Assembly (NCBI RefSeq): GCF_005144865.1 | Contig: NZ_SWFM01000005.1 | Coordinates: forward strand, 124,001-188,000 | Source: Guptibacillus hwajinpoensis | GTDB taxonomy: Bacteria > Bacillota > Bacilli > Bacillales > Guptibacillaceae | Reading direction: 5' to 3' | DNA: 64,000 bases | Shown here: positions 41,631 through 50,392 of the stretch, piece after piece | Layout of the letters: every line of letters begins with the position of its first letter | Position numbering within the stretch: position 1 is the stretch's first letter | Notes under the pieces: generated by a model | Databases searched by the model: none | Seen by the model: the letters and a program-made list of their open reading frames with translations, nothing else | Told to the model about the DNA's origin: nothing | Made by a program: the position numbers and the translations under genes

Positions 41631-41715
41631 AAATATACGTCTGCTTATCTTCTTACTTGTGCTAAGTGCGGTATGGGGAGTTATTTACTGGGTATGGGCG
41701 TTTAGTAATGGATGA
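41620..41715 (+). CDS. 31-residue single-pass membrane protein (micro-ORF 3)
   Basis: ATG 41620, 31 codons, TGA; GGGGGAG lies eight bases upstream inside micro-ORF 2. Basic start (RNKNIR) and one Trp-rich helix (LLIFLLVLSAVWGVIYWVWA). A terminator begins within four bases of the stop, so the three micro-ORFs end together. Confidence 0.6.
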   Translation: MRNKNIRLLIFLLVLSAVWGVIYWVWAFSNG

Positions 41716-41718
41716 GAT

Positions 41719-41747
41719 GCCTTTTCGCTACATCGAAAAGGCTTTTT
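41719..41747 (+). terminator. Terminator of the micro-ORF group
   Basis: GCCTTTTCG, six bases, CGAAAAGGC, then five T. Confidence 0.85.
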
Positions 41748-41762
41748 CTATTAGGCTGTTTT

Positions 41763-41916
41763 CGTAAACATTGTTGCTTTTATTATAAGAGTAGTGGTTG
41801 ATTTCCGCTTCAAGATACTCCGTTGCCGCTAATCCCGCAGGAGTCGAGCACCTTCCGCTACAATCAGCAAAGTGTGGCTTTTGTACAAGCCCCTTTACTA
41901 AAGCAACAATCTTTTA
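41763..41916 (-). repeat. Dispersed GC-rich repeat, partly deleted core, inverted
   Basis: Ends GTAAACATTGTTGCTTTTAT and AAAGCAACAATCTTTTAG. The core keeps only TTTCCGCTTCAAGATACTCC and AATCCCGCAGGAGTCGAGCA; the GGTGAG/CTCACC part is missing. It separates the micro-ORF terminator from the CDF exporter gene. Confidence 0.8.
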
Positions 41917-41968
41917 GAAAAGAGCGTTCTAATAAGAAGGAAGGCTAACTGATAAAGGAGATAATTCA

Positions 41969-42871
41969 ATGGGTCATCATCATGATCATAACCATTCCGT
42001 CAAAAATATTCGCGCCGCTTTCTTTCTGAATTTCGGCTTCACAATGATTGAAATTATTGGGGGATTATTGACGAATAGTATGGCCATTCTTTCTGATGCT
42101 CTTCATGATCTTGGGGATTCGCTCTCACTAGGTATTTCGTGGTATTTGCAGAAGAAAGCAGATGGCAAAGGCGAAGATAAGAACTTTACCTTTGGTTATA
42201 AACGATTTTCATTATTAGGGGCATTGATTAATAGTATTATTCTAATAGGCGGTTCGCTATTTATTCTTACACAAGCGGTTCCACGTCTACTTGATCCTGA
42301 ACCAATTGAAGCAGGTGGAATGTTAATTCTCGCTATTCTTGGTATAGCAGTGAATGGTATGGCTGTACTTCGACTTCAACGTGGGAAATCCATGAACGAA
42401 AAAGTTGTCACATGGCATCTTCTTGAAGATGTTCTTGGGTGGGTTGCGGTACTAGTTGTAAGTATTATTCTACTTTTTAAAGATTTACCGATACTTGATC
42501 CGATTTTATCCATTATGATTACTGTGTACGTACTGTATAACGTTATTCGTAACCTTAAGAAGACACTTATGATCTTTCTAGAGGCTGTACCAGAAGACAT
42601 TGATTTCACAGAAGTGAAAAAGAAAATTGCGTCTCTATCAGGTATCGTATCAACTCACCATACGCACCTGTGGTCACTTGATGGGGAACAAAATGCGTTA
42701 AGTACACATATTGTTGTGGAAGATTCATTATCTCGAGCAGAGATTATAAAAATAAAACAACAAATCCAGGAATTTGTTGAGGAGTTGAACTTACAACACT
42801 TAACTATACAAGTTGATTATGTGGACGAAGTTTGTTGTATGGATGATCAGGCTAATAAGAAGCCTCGTTGA
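41969..42871 (+). CDS. Cation diffusion facilitator metal exporter (CzcD-like)
   Basis: 300 residues. His-rich N-terminus (GHHHDHNH), six membrane helices and a cytoplasmic C-terminal domain. The transport-site pattern LSDALHDLGDSLSLG (HDxxD in helix 2) and the matching HLLEDVLGW (HxxED in helix 5) mark Zn/Co/Cd exporters, which work as proton antiporters. AAAGGAG precedes the ATG. It is the natural partner of the CzrA-like repressor at 40896, though a terminator and a repeat stand between, so it should have its own promoter. The Nudix gene follows nine bases later. Confidence 0.92.
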   Translation: MGHHHDHNHSVKNIRAAFFLNFGFTMIEIIGGLLTNSMAILSDALHDLGDSLSLGISWYLQKKADGKGEDKNFTFGYKRFSLLGALINSIILIGGSLFILTQAVPRLLDPEPIEAGGMLILAILGIAVNGMAVLRLQRGKSMNEKVVTWHLLEDVLGWVAVLVVSIILLFKDLPILDPILSIMITVYVLYNVIRNLKKTLMIFLEAVPEDIDFTEVKKKIASLSGIVSTHHTHLWSLDGEQNALSTHIVVEDSLSRAEIIKIKQQIQEFVEELNLQHLTIQVDYVDEVCCMDDQANKKPR

Positions 42872-42880
42872 GGAGGAGTT

Positions 42881-43339
42881 ATGGATTATATTAAAGAGGT
42901 TCGATCATTAGTTGGTAGTCGACCCCTGATTTTACCTGGTGTTGCTATTCTACTTTTTGATGAAAATAATGATAAGGTATTACTTCAAAAGCGCACGGAT
43001 AATAAGCTTTGGGGGCTAACTGGTGGGTTTATGGAACCAGGAGAATCATTTGAAGAAACGGCTCATAGAGAAACGTTTGAAGAGCTCGGTGTTTCAATTA
43101 AGAATCTTTCATTCAAATCGATTCTTTCAGGTGAAAAACTCTATTATCAATATCCAAATGGTGATGAAGTATATAGTGTCATTGCAGTATACTCAGCTAA
43201 TTGTGGGCCTGAGGACTTTAAGCTGGATTATGAGGAAGTTTCTAAAGTAAAGTATTTCGATCCCGAAAAGCTTCCCAAGGACATTAACCCTAATCACAGG
43301 ACAGTACTAGAGGAATTAGGTTATCTACAAGAACGTTAA
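42881..43339 (+). CDS. Nudix hydrolase
   Basis: 152 residues. The Nudix box GGFMEPGESFEETAHRETFE with the following ELGV is complete, including the metal-binding Glu residues. Strands before it (PLILPGVAILLFDENND) and the KLWGLTG approach are of the ADP-ribose or nucleotide-hydrolase kind; the substrate is not evident. GAGGAGG precedes the ATG and the gene starts nine bases after the CDF gene, so both share a transcript, though a functional link is not obvious. Confidence 0.88.
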   Translation: MDYIKEVRSLVGSRPLILPGVAILLFDENNDKVLLQKRTDNKLWGLTGGFMEPGESFEETAHRETFEELGVSIKNLSFKSILSGEKLYYQYPNGDEVYSVIAVYSANCGPEDFKLDYEEVSKVKYFDPEKLPKDINPNHRTVLEELGYLQER

Positions 43340-43402
43340 AGCTAACTTATTGATAGAATCCAAACGATTTCCCTGCAAACTGGTGACGAGAAACAAGAAC
43401 AC

Positions 43403-43430
43403 GCCTGAATCGCTATGGTTCAGGCTTTTT
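43403..43430 (+). terminator. Terminator of the CDF-Nudix unit
   Basis: GCCTGAA, nine bases, TTCAGGC and five T. Confidence 0.8.
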
Positions 43431-43538
43431 CCGTTCAAGAAATGCTCATAACCAAACCTGTAATCTTGTGGTAACTTTTGTGCTTTTAAGATAAGGTAGA
43501 GGAAGCATATTATTATTTATCTACTGGAGGTCACTGTA

Positions 43539-44114
43539 ATGAGAAAACGTTTACTATTTCTAACAGGTTTACTGAGTATGCTTGTTATCATAGCAGCATG
43601 TGGAAAAGATGTTCCAGACGATCTTGATTGGCAGGTTGAAGAGTTTACATACACCGATCACACAAATAGCGAATTTGGCCTGAATGATTTGGAAGGCAAC
43701 GTCTGGATCGCCAATTTTATTTTCACAAATTGTGAAACGGTTTGTCCGCCTATGACAGCCAATATGTCTCAGCTTCAGGATAAGCTTAAGAAAGCAGATA
43801 TCGATGCAGAGTTTGTATCATTTTCAGTTGATCCTGAACGTGATACACCAGATGAGTTAGTTGCCTTCTCAGAAAAATTCGATGCTGATCTTTCCAATTG
43901 GCATTTTCTAACTGGCTATAGTGGAGATGAAATTCAGGAGTTTGCTCAAAACAGTTTTCAAACACTCGCTTTACCAGATCCTAACTCTGATCAATTTACA
44001 CATGGGACTGCTTTCTATCTCGTTAATAAAGAGGGTGTTGTAGTAAAGAAATATTCTGGTGTCTCCAATGTTCCGTATGAAGAAATCATTAACGATGTGA
44101 AAGCACTGCAATAG
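43539..44114 (+). CDS. SCO1/SenC family copper-handling lipoprotein
   Basis: 191 residues. Lipoprotein signal with Cys 21 (IIAACGK) places it outside the membrane. The thioredoxin fold has the copper-binding NCETVCPPM (Cys 65 and Cys 69) and His 155 in QFTHGTAF, the three ligands of SCO proteins that deliver copper to the CuA site of cytochrome c oxidase. Related to B. subtilis YpmQ. TGGAGGT precedes the ATG. It lies near ctaG, an assembly factor for the same enzyme. Confidence 0.92.
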   Translation: MRKRLLFLTGLLSMLVIIAACGKDVPDDLDWQVEEFTYTDHTNSEFGLNDLEGNVWIANFIFTNCETVCPPMTANMSQLQDKLKKADIDAEFVSFSVDPERDTPDELVAFSEKFDADLSNWHFLTGYSGDEIQEFAQNSFQTLALPDPNSDQFTHGTAFYLVNKEGVVVKKYSGVSNVPYEEIINDVKALQ

Positions 44115-44117
44115 TGA

Positions 44118-44147
44118 GATCAGCTCTATAAAAGGGCTGATCTTTCT
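44118..44147 (+). terminator. Terminator of the SCO gene
   Basis: AGATCAGC, ten bases, GCTGATCT, then T-rich sequence. Confidence 0.75.
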
Positions 44148-44190
44148 ATTAGGTAGACTGTGAAGCTTAATCGCTATATTCTCTGTTAAA

Positions 44191-44219
44191 TTGACAAAAA
44201 AGAACAGGATTTCTATAAT
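44191..44219 (+). promoter_or_regulatory. Strong sigA promoter of the isocitrate dehydrogenase gene
   Basis: TTGACA (44191-44196), 17 bases, TATAAT (44214-44219), both boxes perfect. The leader to the chosen start codon is about 155 bases and includes an AGGTAAC/GTTTACCT hairpin followed by a short T-run near 44312-44345. Confidence 0.85.
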
Positions 44220-44383
44220 AATCTTTGGAAAGCGATAACAAAATGTTGGTTTATCCTACTAATATGGGGTTAGTTGCTCCAATGGCAGGGGATATTGCTA
44301 TCGTAGAAAAAGGTAACCGCTCATTTGGAGTTTACCTGCTTTTTCGATGTGTCCTTATAGACCAGAGAGAAGGAGAGAAGATC

Positions 44384-45823
44384 ATGGCAGAAAAGCGTCA
44401 AATCACAGTAGCTACCGGAGACGGAATAGGTCCAGAAATCATGGAAGCTACATTGCATATTCTAGAACAGGCCGGTGCTGAAATCGAACCTGAATTTATC
44501 GATGTAGGGGAGAAAGTGTACCTGACAGGGAATTCCACGGGTATTCCTCAGGAAGCATGGGATTCACTCCGCCGAACAAAAGTGCTATTGAAAGCGCCAA
44601 TTACAACACCGCAGGGTGGGGGCTACAAGAGCTTGAACGTAACGATTCGTACAGCAATGGGTCTTTATGCAAACGTTCGCCCTTGTGTATCCTATCATCC
44701 GGTAATTGAGAATAAACATCCTGATATGGATCTTGTCATTGTACGAGAGAATGAAGAAGATCTATATTCTGGAATTGAGCATCAGCAAACACCTGATGTG
44801 GTTCAGAGTTTGAAGCTTATATCCCGTCCTGGATCTGAGCGTATTATTCGTCACGCTTTTGAGTATGCGAGACAGAACAATCGCAAGAAAGTGTCATGCC
44901 TTGTTAAAGACAACATTATGAAGTTGAGTGATGGTCTTTTCCACCAGGTCTTTAAAGAAATCGCTGCAGAATATCCTGATATTGAATCCAATAGTTATAT
45001 TGTTGATATTGGAATGGCGCGAATCGCTGACTCTCCAGAGGAATTTGATGTTATTGTTACATTGAATCTTTATGGGGACATTGCATCGGATATTGCAGCA
45101 CAAATCGCAGGTAGTGTAGGACTAGCAGGCTCTGCTAATATTGGTGATGAGATTGCAATGTTTGAAGCGATTCACGGAAGTGCTCCTGATATAGCTGGTA
45201 AGGGAATTGCCAACCCATCAGGACTTTTACATGGTGCGATTATGATGCTCGTTCACATTGGTCAGCCTGAAGCGGCAGAGAAGGTTCATAACGCCTGGTT
45301 GAAAACAATTGAGGACGGCGTTTTGACTGGTGATATGGCAAAAGGAAAAGAGGCTGTCGGAACGAAAGAATTCGCTCATGCGGTCGCTGAAAGACTTGGA
45401 CAGTCGCCTTCAACTCTTGAGCCTGTCACATATAGTAAGGAACCGATGGAGAAAGCTGAAAAGAACATTCGTCCAAATTATGTTCCAGAGCGTGAGCTTG
45501 ATGGAACAGATGTTTTTCTATTCAACAATACATTAACGATTGATGAAATTGCTGAGAAGCTTGAGCGCGCAGCTGGAAGTAATCATGATTTTGTGATGAT
45601 GACGAATCGTGGTGTAAAAGTATATCCGAACGGTTTCTCTGAAACGTTCCTATCTGATCACTGGCGCTGTCGTTTCCAGCCAGTTAAAGGTGTGAAAGAA
45701 ACACAAACTGAGATTAGAGAGTTATTATCACGTATAGAAGCTGAAGAGCTAGACTGGATTAAGATCGAGAATCTTTATCGTTTTGACGATAAGATAGCCT
45801 ACTCCTTAGCACAAGGTCAATAG
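44384..45823 (+). CDS. Isocitrate dehydrogenase, Thermus/Rickettsia type with C-terminal extension
   Basis: 479 residues. Oxidises isocitrate to 2-oxoglutarate. TVATGDGIGPEIM, the substrate-binding NVTIRTAMGLYANVRPC, YSGIEH, the NLYGDIASDIAAQIAGSVGL metal-binding block and FEAIHGSAPDIAGKGIANP are clear. The last 140 residues (ELDGTDVFLFNNTLTIDEIA onward) are the extension seen in the Thermus and Rickettsia enzymes and not in the usual Bacillus Icd. Cofactor choice (NAD or NADP) is not certain. ATG 44384 has AAGGAGA seven bases upstream; an in-frame extension to 44225 overlaps the leader and is rejected. Confidence 0.88.
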   Translation: MAEKRQITVATGDGIGPEIMEATLHILEQAGAEIEPEFIDVGEKVYLTGNSTGIPQEAWDSLRRTKVLLKAPITTPQGGGYKSLNVTIRTAMGLYANVRPCVSYHPVIENKHPDMDLVIVRENEEDLYSGIEHQQTPDVVQSLKLISRPGSERIIRHAFEYARQNNRKKVSCLVKDNIMKLSDGLFHQVFKEIAAEYPDIESNSYIVDIGMARIADSPEEFDVIVTLNLYGDIASDIAAQIAGSVGLAGSANIGDEIAMFEAIHGSAPDIAGKGIANPSGLLHGAIMMLVHIGQPEAAEKVHNAWLKTIEDGVLTGDMAKGKEAVGTKEFAHAVAERLGQSPSTLEPVTYSKEPMEKAEKNIRPNYVPERELDGTDVFLFNNTLTIDEIAEKLERAAGSNHDFVMMTNRGVKVYPNGFSETFLSDHWRCRFQPVKGVKETQTEIRELLSRIEAEELDWIKIENLYRFDDKIAYSLAQGQ

Positions 45824-45830
45824 AGTAGTA

Positions 45831-45857
45831 AACACGCCATTTATGGCGTGTTTTTTT
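45831..45857 (+). terminator. Terminator of the isocitrate dehydrogenase gene
   Basis: AACACGCCAT, two bases, ATGGCGTGTT and T-run. Confidence 0.9.
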
Positions 45858-45950
45858 GTGTTTTTTTATAGCTGAGTAGATTCCAACGGGATAAATTGAA
45901 GAATCCTGCAAACACTACAAAAAGAATCCCAGATTGTGTGGTGAAAGGCT

Positions 45951-47441
45951 TTGTTTCGATGGTTTAAGAAAACCCAATCTCCTGATAAATTAAAAAACTT
46001 ACCGGAATTAATTAAGAACTTAAAAGAATCTGGTGACTTTTTTCATTTTGAAAGCAAGCAGCATGGTAGTTCATTCTTTCTTTATTATTTTAAAACGCTT
46101 GTTCATGAAACTCCCCTCAATGAGCATATTTTGCGTTTTCTTTCTCAAGAACCTATAACTAGCCTGAAAGATATTAAGGACAAAGTACCAATTACAGGAA
46201 TTATCATTACAGAAGATTTGAAAATCATATGTGAAAAAGTAATGACTGGCTATGTTATTGTCCGCTTGAATGAAAATTCAGTTGAATGCGCTCTAATACC
46301 ATGTCAGGTGAAGAAAGCACGCCAAGTCTCACAACCTGAAGTTGAATTTACTGTAGTGGGTTCAAAAGAAGCTTTTGTAGAATCTTTAGATACGAATATT
46401 CATCTCGTCAGAAAACGATTGCCAGTACATGAACTAAAAGCTTATGAATTAACACTAGGAAAGCTTACAAATACGAAGGTCGTTGTCATGTATTTGGAAG
46501 GCATAGCGAATGAAGAGAATGTTAATACAGTGAAACAACGTCTTGAAGATATTCACGTCGATCAAGTTGTTGATAGTTCAGTTATCATGCAACTTATCTC
46601 AGATAACCGAAACTCGCCTTTTCCACAGCTTGTTGATACCGAAAGGCCAGACAGAGTAGTATCCGTTCTATGTGAGGGGAAAGTTGTCATTTTATCAGAT
46701 GGCTCTCCACAGGCTTTGATTGGCCCAACGACTCTTGTGGAGTTTTTTTCTGCTTTCGAGGACTACTTTGTTAATTGGATTGTAGCTTCAACAGCAAGAC
46801 TGATACGTTTTTTTGCTATTCTCTTTTCCATTCTAGTTACGCCAGTTTATGTTGCTACATTAACTTATCATTACGAACTGATTCCAAGTGATTTGCTGAG
46901 TACATTGGTTAGCTCAAGACAGCGAATTCCTCTCCCGCCTATATTAGAAGCGTTATTCCTTGAACTCGCAATTGAATTATTAAGAGAAGCTGGAGCTCGC
47001 CTTCCTACAAAGGTAGGTCAAACCATGGGTATTGTTGGAGGTATTGTAATTGGTACTGCCTCAGTAGAGGCGGGGCTTACAAGTAATGTTCTCCTTATTA
47101 TTGTTGCACTTTCTGCCTTAGCATCCTTCACTACACCCGTCTATCGAATGAGTAATACGATTCGACTAACCCGATTCCCGTTCCTCATATTCGCCCATTT
47201 GTGGGGGTTACTTGGAATTACACTTTGTTTTAGCTTTCTAATTGTCCATCTTCTGAAGTTAAAGTCTCTTGGTCGTCCATTTCTCGAACCGATATATCCT
47301 CTAAGAGTAAAAGATCTAAAGGATGCCATTATCAGATTGCCGCTAAGATTCCAGAGTACAAGGCCTGTTCAGTTACAGACAGAAGATACGAAGCGGTTTA
47401 ACATAAAGATTCACAAAGATAAAAACGATTTTCATGAGTAA
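45951..47441 (+). CDS. gerA: Spore germination receptor subunit, GerA family (operon 2)
   Basis: 496 residues. Same architecture as the minus-strand GerA at 33901: cytoplasmic domain with VVVMYLEGIANEENVNTVKQ and NRNSPFPQLVDTERPDRVVS, then KVVILSDGSPQALIGPTTLV and five membrane helices with LPPILEALFLELAIELLREA. The start TTG 45951 follows an AAAGG site at only two bases, which is weak; no better in-frame start was found. The three-gene order A-B-C repeats operon 1, but the proteins differ widely, so this is a separate receptor and not a recent duplicate. Confidence 0.92.
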   Translation: MFRWFKKTQSPDKLKNLPELIKNLKESGDFFHFESKQHGSSFFLYYFKTLVHETPLNEHILRFLSQEPITSLKDIKDKVPITGIIITEDLKIICEKVMTGYVIVRLNENSVECALIPCQVKKARQVSQPEVEFTVVGSKEAFVESLDTNIHLVRKRLPVHELKAYELTLGKLTNTKVVVMYLEGIANEENVNTVKQRLEDIHVDQVVDSSVIMQLISDNRNSPFPQLVDTERPDRVVSVLCEGKVVILSDGSPQALIGPTTLVEFFSAFEDYFVNWIVASTARLIRFFAILFSILVTPVYVATLTYHYELIPSDLLSTLVSSRQRIPLPPILEALFLELAIELLREAGARLPTKVGQTMGIVGGIVIGTASVEAGLTSNVLLIIVALSALASFTTPVYRMSNTIRLTRFPFLIFAHLWGLLGITLCFSFLIVHLLKLKSLGRPFLEPIYPLRVKDLKDAIIRLPLRFQSTRPVQLQTEDTKRFNIKIHKDKNDFHE

Positions 47442-47462
47442 TGTGAAGGGAGATGCTCTACA

Positions 47463-48557
47463 TTGTCAGGACCCATTGTGAGAGACCAATATAAAGTATC
47501 TCCATTCTTAGTCTTCTACCTGGTTCATTCTGTACAAGTAGGCGTGGGTGTTATGGGATTTCAACGCATTAGCTCGAAAGTGGCTGGAAATGATGCTTGG
47601 ATGTCCGTTTTAGGAGCTGGTCTAAGTATTCATATCATCATATATCTCATATATAAAATTCTTAATAAAGAAAAAGGGGATATTATCTCATTACACAAGA
47701 ACCTCTTTGGTAAGTGGATAGGAGGATTACTAAGCAGCATCGTAATCGTTTATTTTATTGCAATGAGTATTACAGTTCTTAGAACATATATCGAAGTTAT
47801 ACAGGTATGGATGTTCCCGGACTTAAATAAATGGCTTTTTGGCGGTGTATTTCTGCTCCTAACTTACTATTGCTTATCCGGAGGATTCAGAGTGGTCGCA
47901 GGAATTTCGTTCTTTGGAGTAGTGCTACCTTTTTATCTAGTTTTGACCATGGTTTTTCCAATATTCTATGGTCATTTCCAAGATCTTCTGCCCGTTTTCA
48001 ACCACTCTGTGAAAGAGATATATGAAGGAGTGAAAGGTGCCTCCCTCTCTTATTTAGGATTTACGACGCTCTTTATGTATTACCCATTTATTAAAGAACC
48101 GGAAAAATCTCATCGATGGGCACAGGCTGGGCATTTGGTCACAGTTGTAATTTATACTCTTGTCATGGTCGTAACCATTGCCTATTTTAGTACAGATCAA
48201 CTTGAAAATACGATTTGGGCTACGTTAACAACCTGGAAAATTGCTGAGATGCCATTTGTACAGCGCTTTGAGTATATTGGCATTGCTTCTTGGGCAATTG
48301 TTATCCTCCCTAATCTCTGTATAACCGTTTGGGCAGGCGGAAGAGGAATAAGGAGATTATTGAAAGTAAGTCAAAAATCGGCAACGATACCTCTTTTAAT
48401 CCTTATTTTGATAGTAAGCAGTGTTTTTGCTGAACGAAAAAGTATTGATCTTTTAAATGAGTACACAAGTAAAGTAGGTTATTATTTTGTTTACGTATAT
48501 ATTCCTATGCTTTTTGTTGTACAGTACGTCAAAAGTAAAGTGGTGAAGGAAAAATGA
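47463..48557 (+). CDS. gerB: Spore germination receptor permease subunit, GerB family (operon 2)
   Basis: 364 residues, about ten membrane helices. VFYLVHSVQVGVGVMGFQRI corresponds to the N-terminal signature of germination permeases. The start is TTG 47463 with GGGAG ten bases upstream. Its stop overlaps the ATG of gerC (ATGA). The germinant is unknown; the divergence from the operon 1 permease suggests a different ligand. Confidence 0.9.
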   Translation: MSGPIVRDQYKVSPFLVFYLVHSVQVGVGVMGFQRISSKVAGNDAWMSVLGAGLSIHIIIYLIYKILNKEKGDIISLHKNLFGKWIGGLLSSIVIVYFIAMSITVLRTYIEVIQVWMFPDLNKWLFGGVFLLLTYYCLSGGFRVVAGISFFGVVLPFYLVLTMVFPIFYGHFQDLLPVFNHSVKEIYEGVKGASLSYLGFTTLFMYYPFIKEPEKSHRWAQAGHLVTVVIYTLVMVVTIAYFSTDQLENTIWATLTTWKIAEMPFVQRFEYIGIASWAIVILPNLCITVWAGGRGIRRLLKVSQKSATIPLLILILIVSSVFAERKSIDLLNEYTSKVGYYFVYVYIPMLFVVQYVKSKVVKEK

Positions 48558-49636
48558 TACGCTCATTGCTTATTTTACTATGTATACTTCTACTGACAGG
48601 GTGTGTCCAAAAAAAGATTCTTGATGACATTCAGATGGTCACCATTATTGGGTATGATGTTCCCGATGAAGACAAAGATGGTGGTCTAATTAAAGGGATT
48701 GCTGTAGCACCACAATATCAACCGGATGGAAAAGTTGATAATACCGTGTTTATTGAATCAGCTGAGCTTAGTAAAGAAATTAGGAGTCAGTATAATTCTG
48801 GATCGTCAAAACCAATTGTAAGTGGGAAGCTTGAAGTCGCTCTATTCAGTAGAGAAATTGCAGAAAAGGATGGCGTTATTGAGCTTGTTGATACACTACA
48901 ACGAGATCCTTCTATTGGATCAAGGGTCTTCCTTGGAGTTGCAAATGGTGAGATTGAGGAAATGCTCAGTACAAACTACGGTAATGTGGACACTGGCACC
49001 TATTTTAACGATATTCTAACACACAATAGTAAGCATGGGATGTTACCGCAAACGAATCTTCATAGCTTCCTTTACTCCTATTTCTCAGAGGGAAGTGATC
49101 CGTTTCTTCCGTTGCTTGAGATGGATGATGAGACGGTTAAGATTATTGGAATTGCACTATTAAATGGGGATAAAATGGTTGGGGAATTAGACGCTGATAG
49201 CTTATTTACATTCAAAATACTTTATGAAAAATTTAGTAGCAACGATTCATTTTCAGTGAAACTAGGTCCAGATAAATACGCATCTATTTACAATATTGCC
49301 TCCAAGCGTAAAATTGATTACAAACGAGCAGGAAATGGGAAAATTCTAATAACTGGTAATATACTTGGCGTCATCAAAGAGTATTCAGGAAACAAGTTAT
49401 CACCTGAAGCTCTCAAAGAAATTAAAGAAACAATGGAAAAAGATATAGAAGAGAGGGGGACCAAAATGATCAAAACTTTTCAGGAGTTGCGGATTGACCC
49501 TCTAAGTCTTGGTAACGTTGTTCGCAGCAGAACACGAGGCGAGTTTGACCGTGACAAATGGATAGATGAATATAAAGACATGGATATTTCTTTTGATATG
49601 AATGTCAAAATAACAGAGTCAGGAATTATTGAATAA
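48554..49636 (+). CDS. gerC: Spore germination receptor lipoprotein subunit, Ger(x)C family (operon 2)
   Basis: 360 residues. Lipobox LLTGC (Cys 17) after a short signal peptide, then the GerC body (DIQMVTIIGYDVPDEDKDGG, SSKPIVSGKLEVALFSREIA, LQRDPSIGSRVFLGVANGEI) and the C-terminal TKMIKTFQELRIDPLSLGNV. The CVQKK start differs from the CWD of most Ger(x)C proteins. It closes the operon; a hairpin at 49649 follows. Confidence 0.9.
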   Translation: MIRSLLILLCILLLTGCVQKKILDDIQMVTIIGYDVPDEDKDGGLIKGIAVAPQYQPDGKVDNTVFIESAELSKEIRSQYNSGSSKPIVSGKLEVALFSREIAEKDGVIELVDTLQRDPSIGSRVFLGVANGEIEEMLSTNYGNVDTGTYFNDILTHNSKHGMLPQTNLHSFLYSYFSEGSDPFLPLLEMDDETVKIIGIALLNGDKMVGELDADSLFTFKILYEKFSSNDSFSVKLGPDKYASIYNIASKRKIDYKRAGNGKILITGNILGVIKEYSGNKLSPEALKEIKETMEKDIEERGTKMIKTFQELRIDPLSLGNVVRSRTRGEFDRDKWIDEYKDMDISFDMNVKITESGIIE

Positions 49637-49648
49637 ATTTGAGAATAT

Positions 49649-49675
49649 AAAAAGCATCCTACGATGGGATGCCTT
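49649..49675. terminator. Hairpin between gerC and the azoreductase gene
   Basis: AAAAAGCATCC and GGATGCCTT can pair; the T-run is on the minus strand, so it mainly serves the azoreductase gene. Confidence 0.7.
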
Positions 49676-49680
49676 AAGGG

Positions 49681-50229
49681 TTAGTTCATTTCAATTTGTT
49701 GTTCAACCGTCTTAGTTAATGAAACAAGCTCTTCGACGACCACAGTTAATCGTTCTTTTGCTTTTACATCAATCATGTAACCTTTCTCATCGAAGCACGT
49801 CGGATCGGCGCAAAATTGATCGGGTAGAACAAGCGCATAAAGTCCACGCATAACGGTTCTCATGTTATTCAATGCATTGATTCCGCCTTTTCCGCCGCCT
49901 CCAACAGACGCTAGAGCTGCAGGTTTATGCTTAAAGTGGCTTCCACCTAGAAAATCAAGGGCGTTTTTGAGAGCACCGCTCATGCCATTATGGTATTCTG
50001 GTGAGCAAATGACGAAAGCATCTGCTTTTGAAGCATGATTCATCAATCGCTGTACTTCTGGATGGTTAAGGTCTTCCTTGCTGCCTTTGAAAAGCGGAAG
50101 TTCATGAAATCCAGTATCAAATGTTAGGACCTCAATTCCTTTTTCGTCTAGTTGATCAGTAATCGCATTTGTTAAATTACGAGTCATTGATTTTTCTCTT
50201 GGACTCCCATTCATTACAAGTATTTTCAT
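49681..50229 (-). CDS. azr: NADPH-dependent FMN reductase / azoreductase (YhdA/Azr type)
   Basis: 182 residues, flavodoxin-like fold. MNGSPREKSMTRNL is the FMN phosphate loop; SPEYHNGMSGALKNALDFLG and VGGGGKGGINALNNMRTVMR are characteristic of the YhdA/Azr enzymes of Bacillus, which reduce azo dyes, quinones and FMN with NADPH. The real substrate is probably a quinone or electrophile. AAGGAG precedes the ATG. It converges with the gerABC operon 2. Confidence 0.9.
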   Translation of the reverse strand: MKILVMNGSPREKSMTRNLTNAITDQLDEKGIEVLTFDTGFHELPLFKGSKEDLNHPEVQRLMNHASKADAFVICSPEYHNGMSGALKNALDFLGGSHFKHKPAALASVGGGGKGGINALNNMRTVMRGLYALVLPDQFCADPTCFDEKGYMIDVKAKERLTVVVEELVSLTKTVEQQIEMN

Positions 50230-50392
50230 AATGAAACTCCTTCCTAGCTACTATTATATTTCCTTTGTTATGCCTGAGGTAACACCTCTAGTAGTTAACT
50301 CAGTAGTGACTTTAATTATCTACTTCAAGTATATGTGAAAAATGAACACTCCAAATCGTCTGAAGGTATGAATGTAGTCTCATACTTTAGTC

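Noticed and set aside
44225..44383. 53-residue N-terminal extension of isocitrate dehydrogenase
   Set aside because: The first codon lies at the predicted transcription start; ATG 44384 has AAGGAGA and gives the family's normal start. The open frame is noted in the findings.
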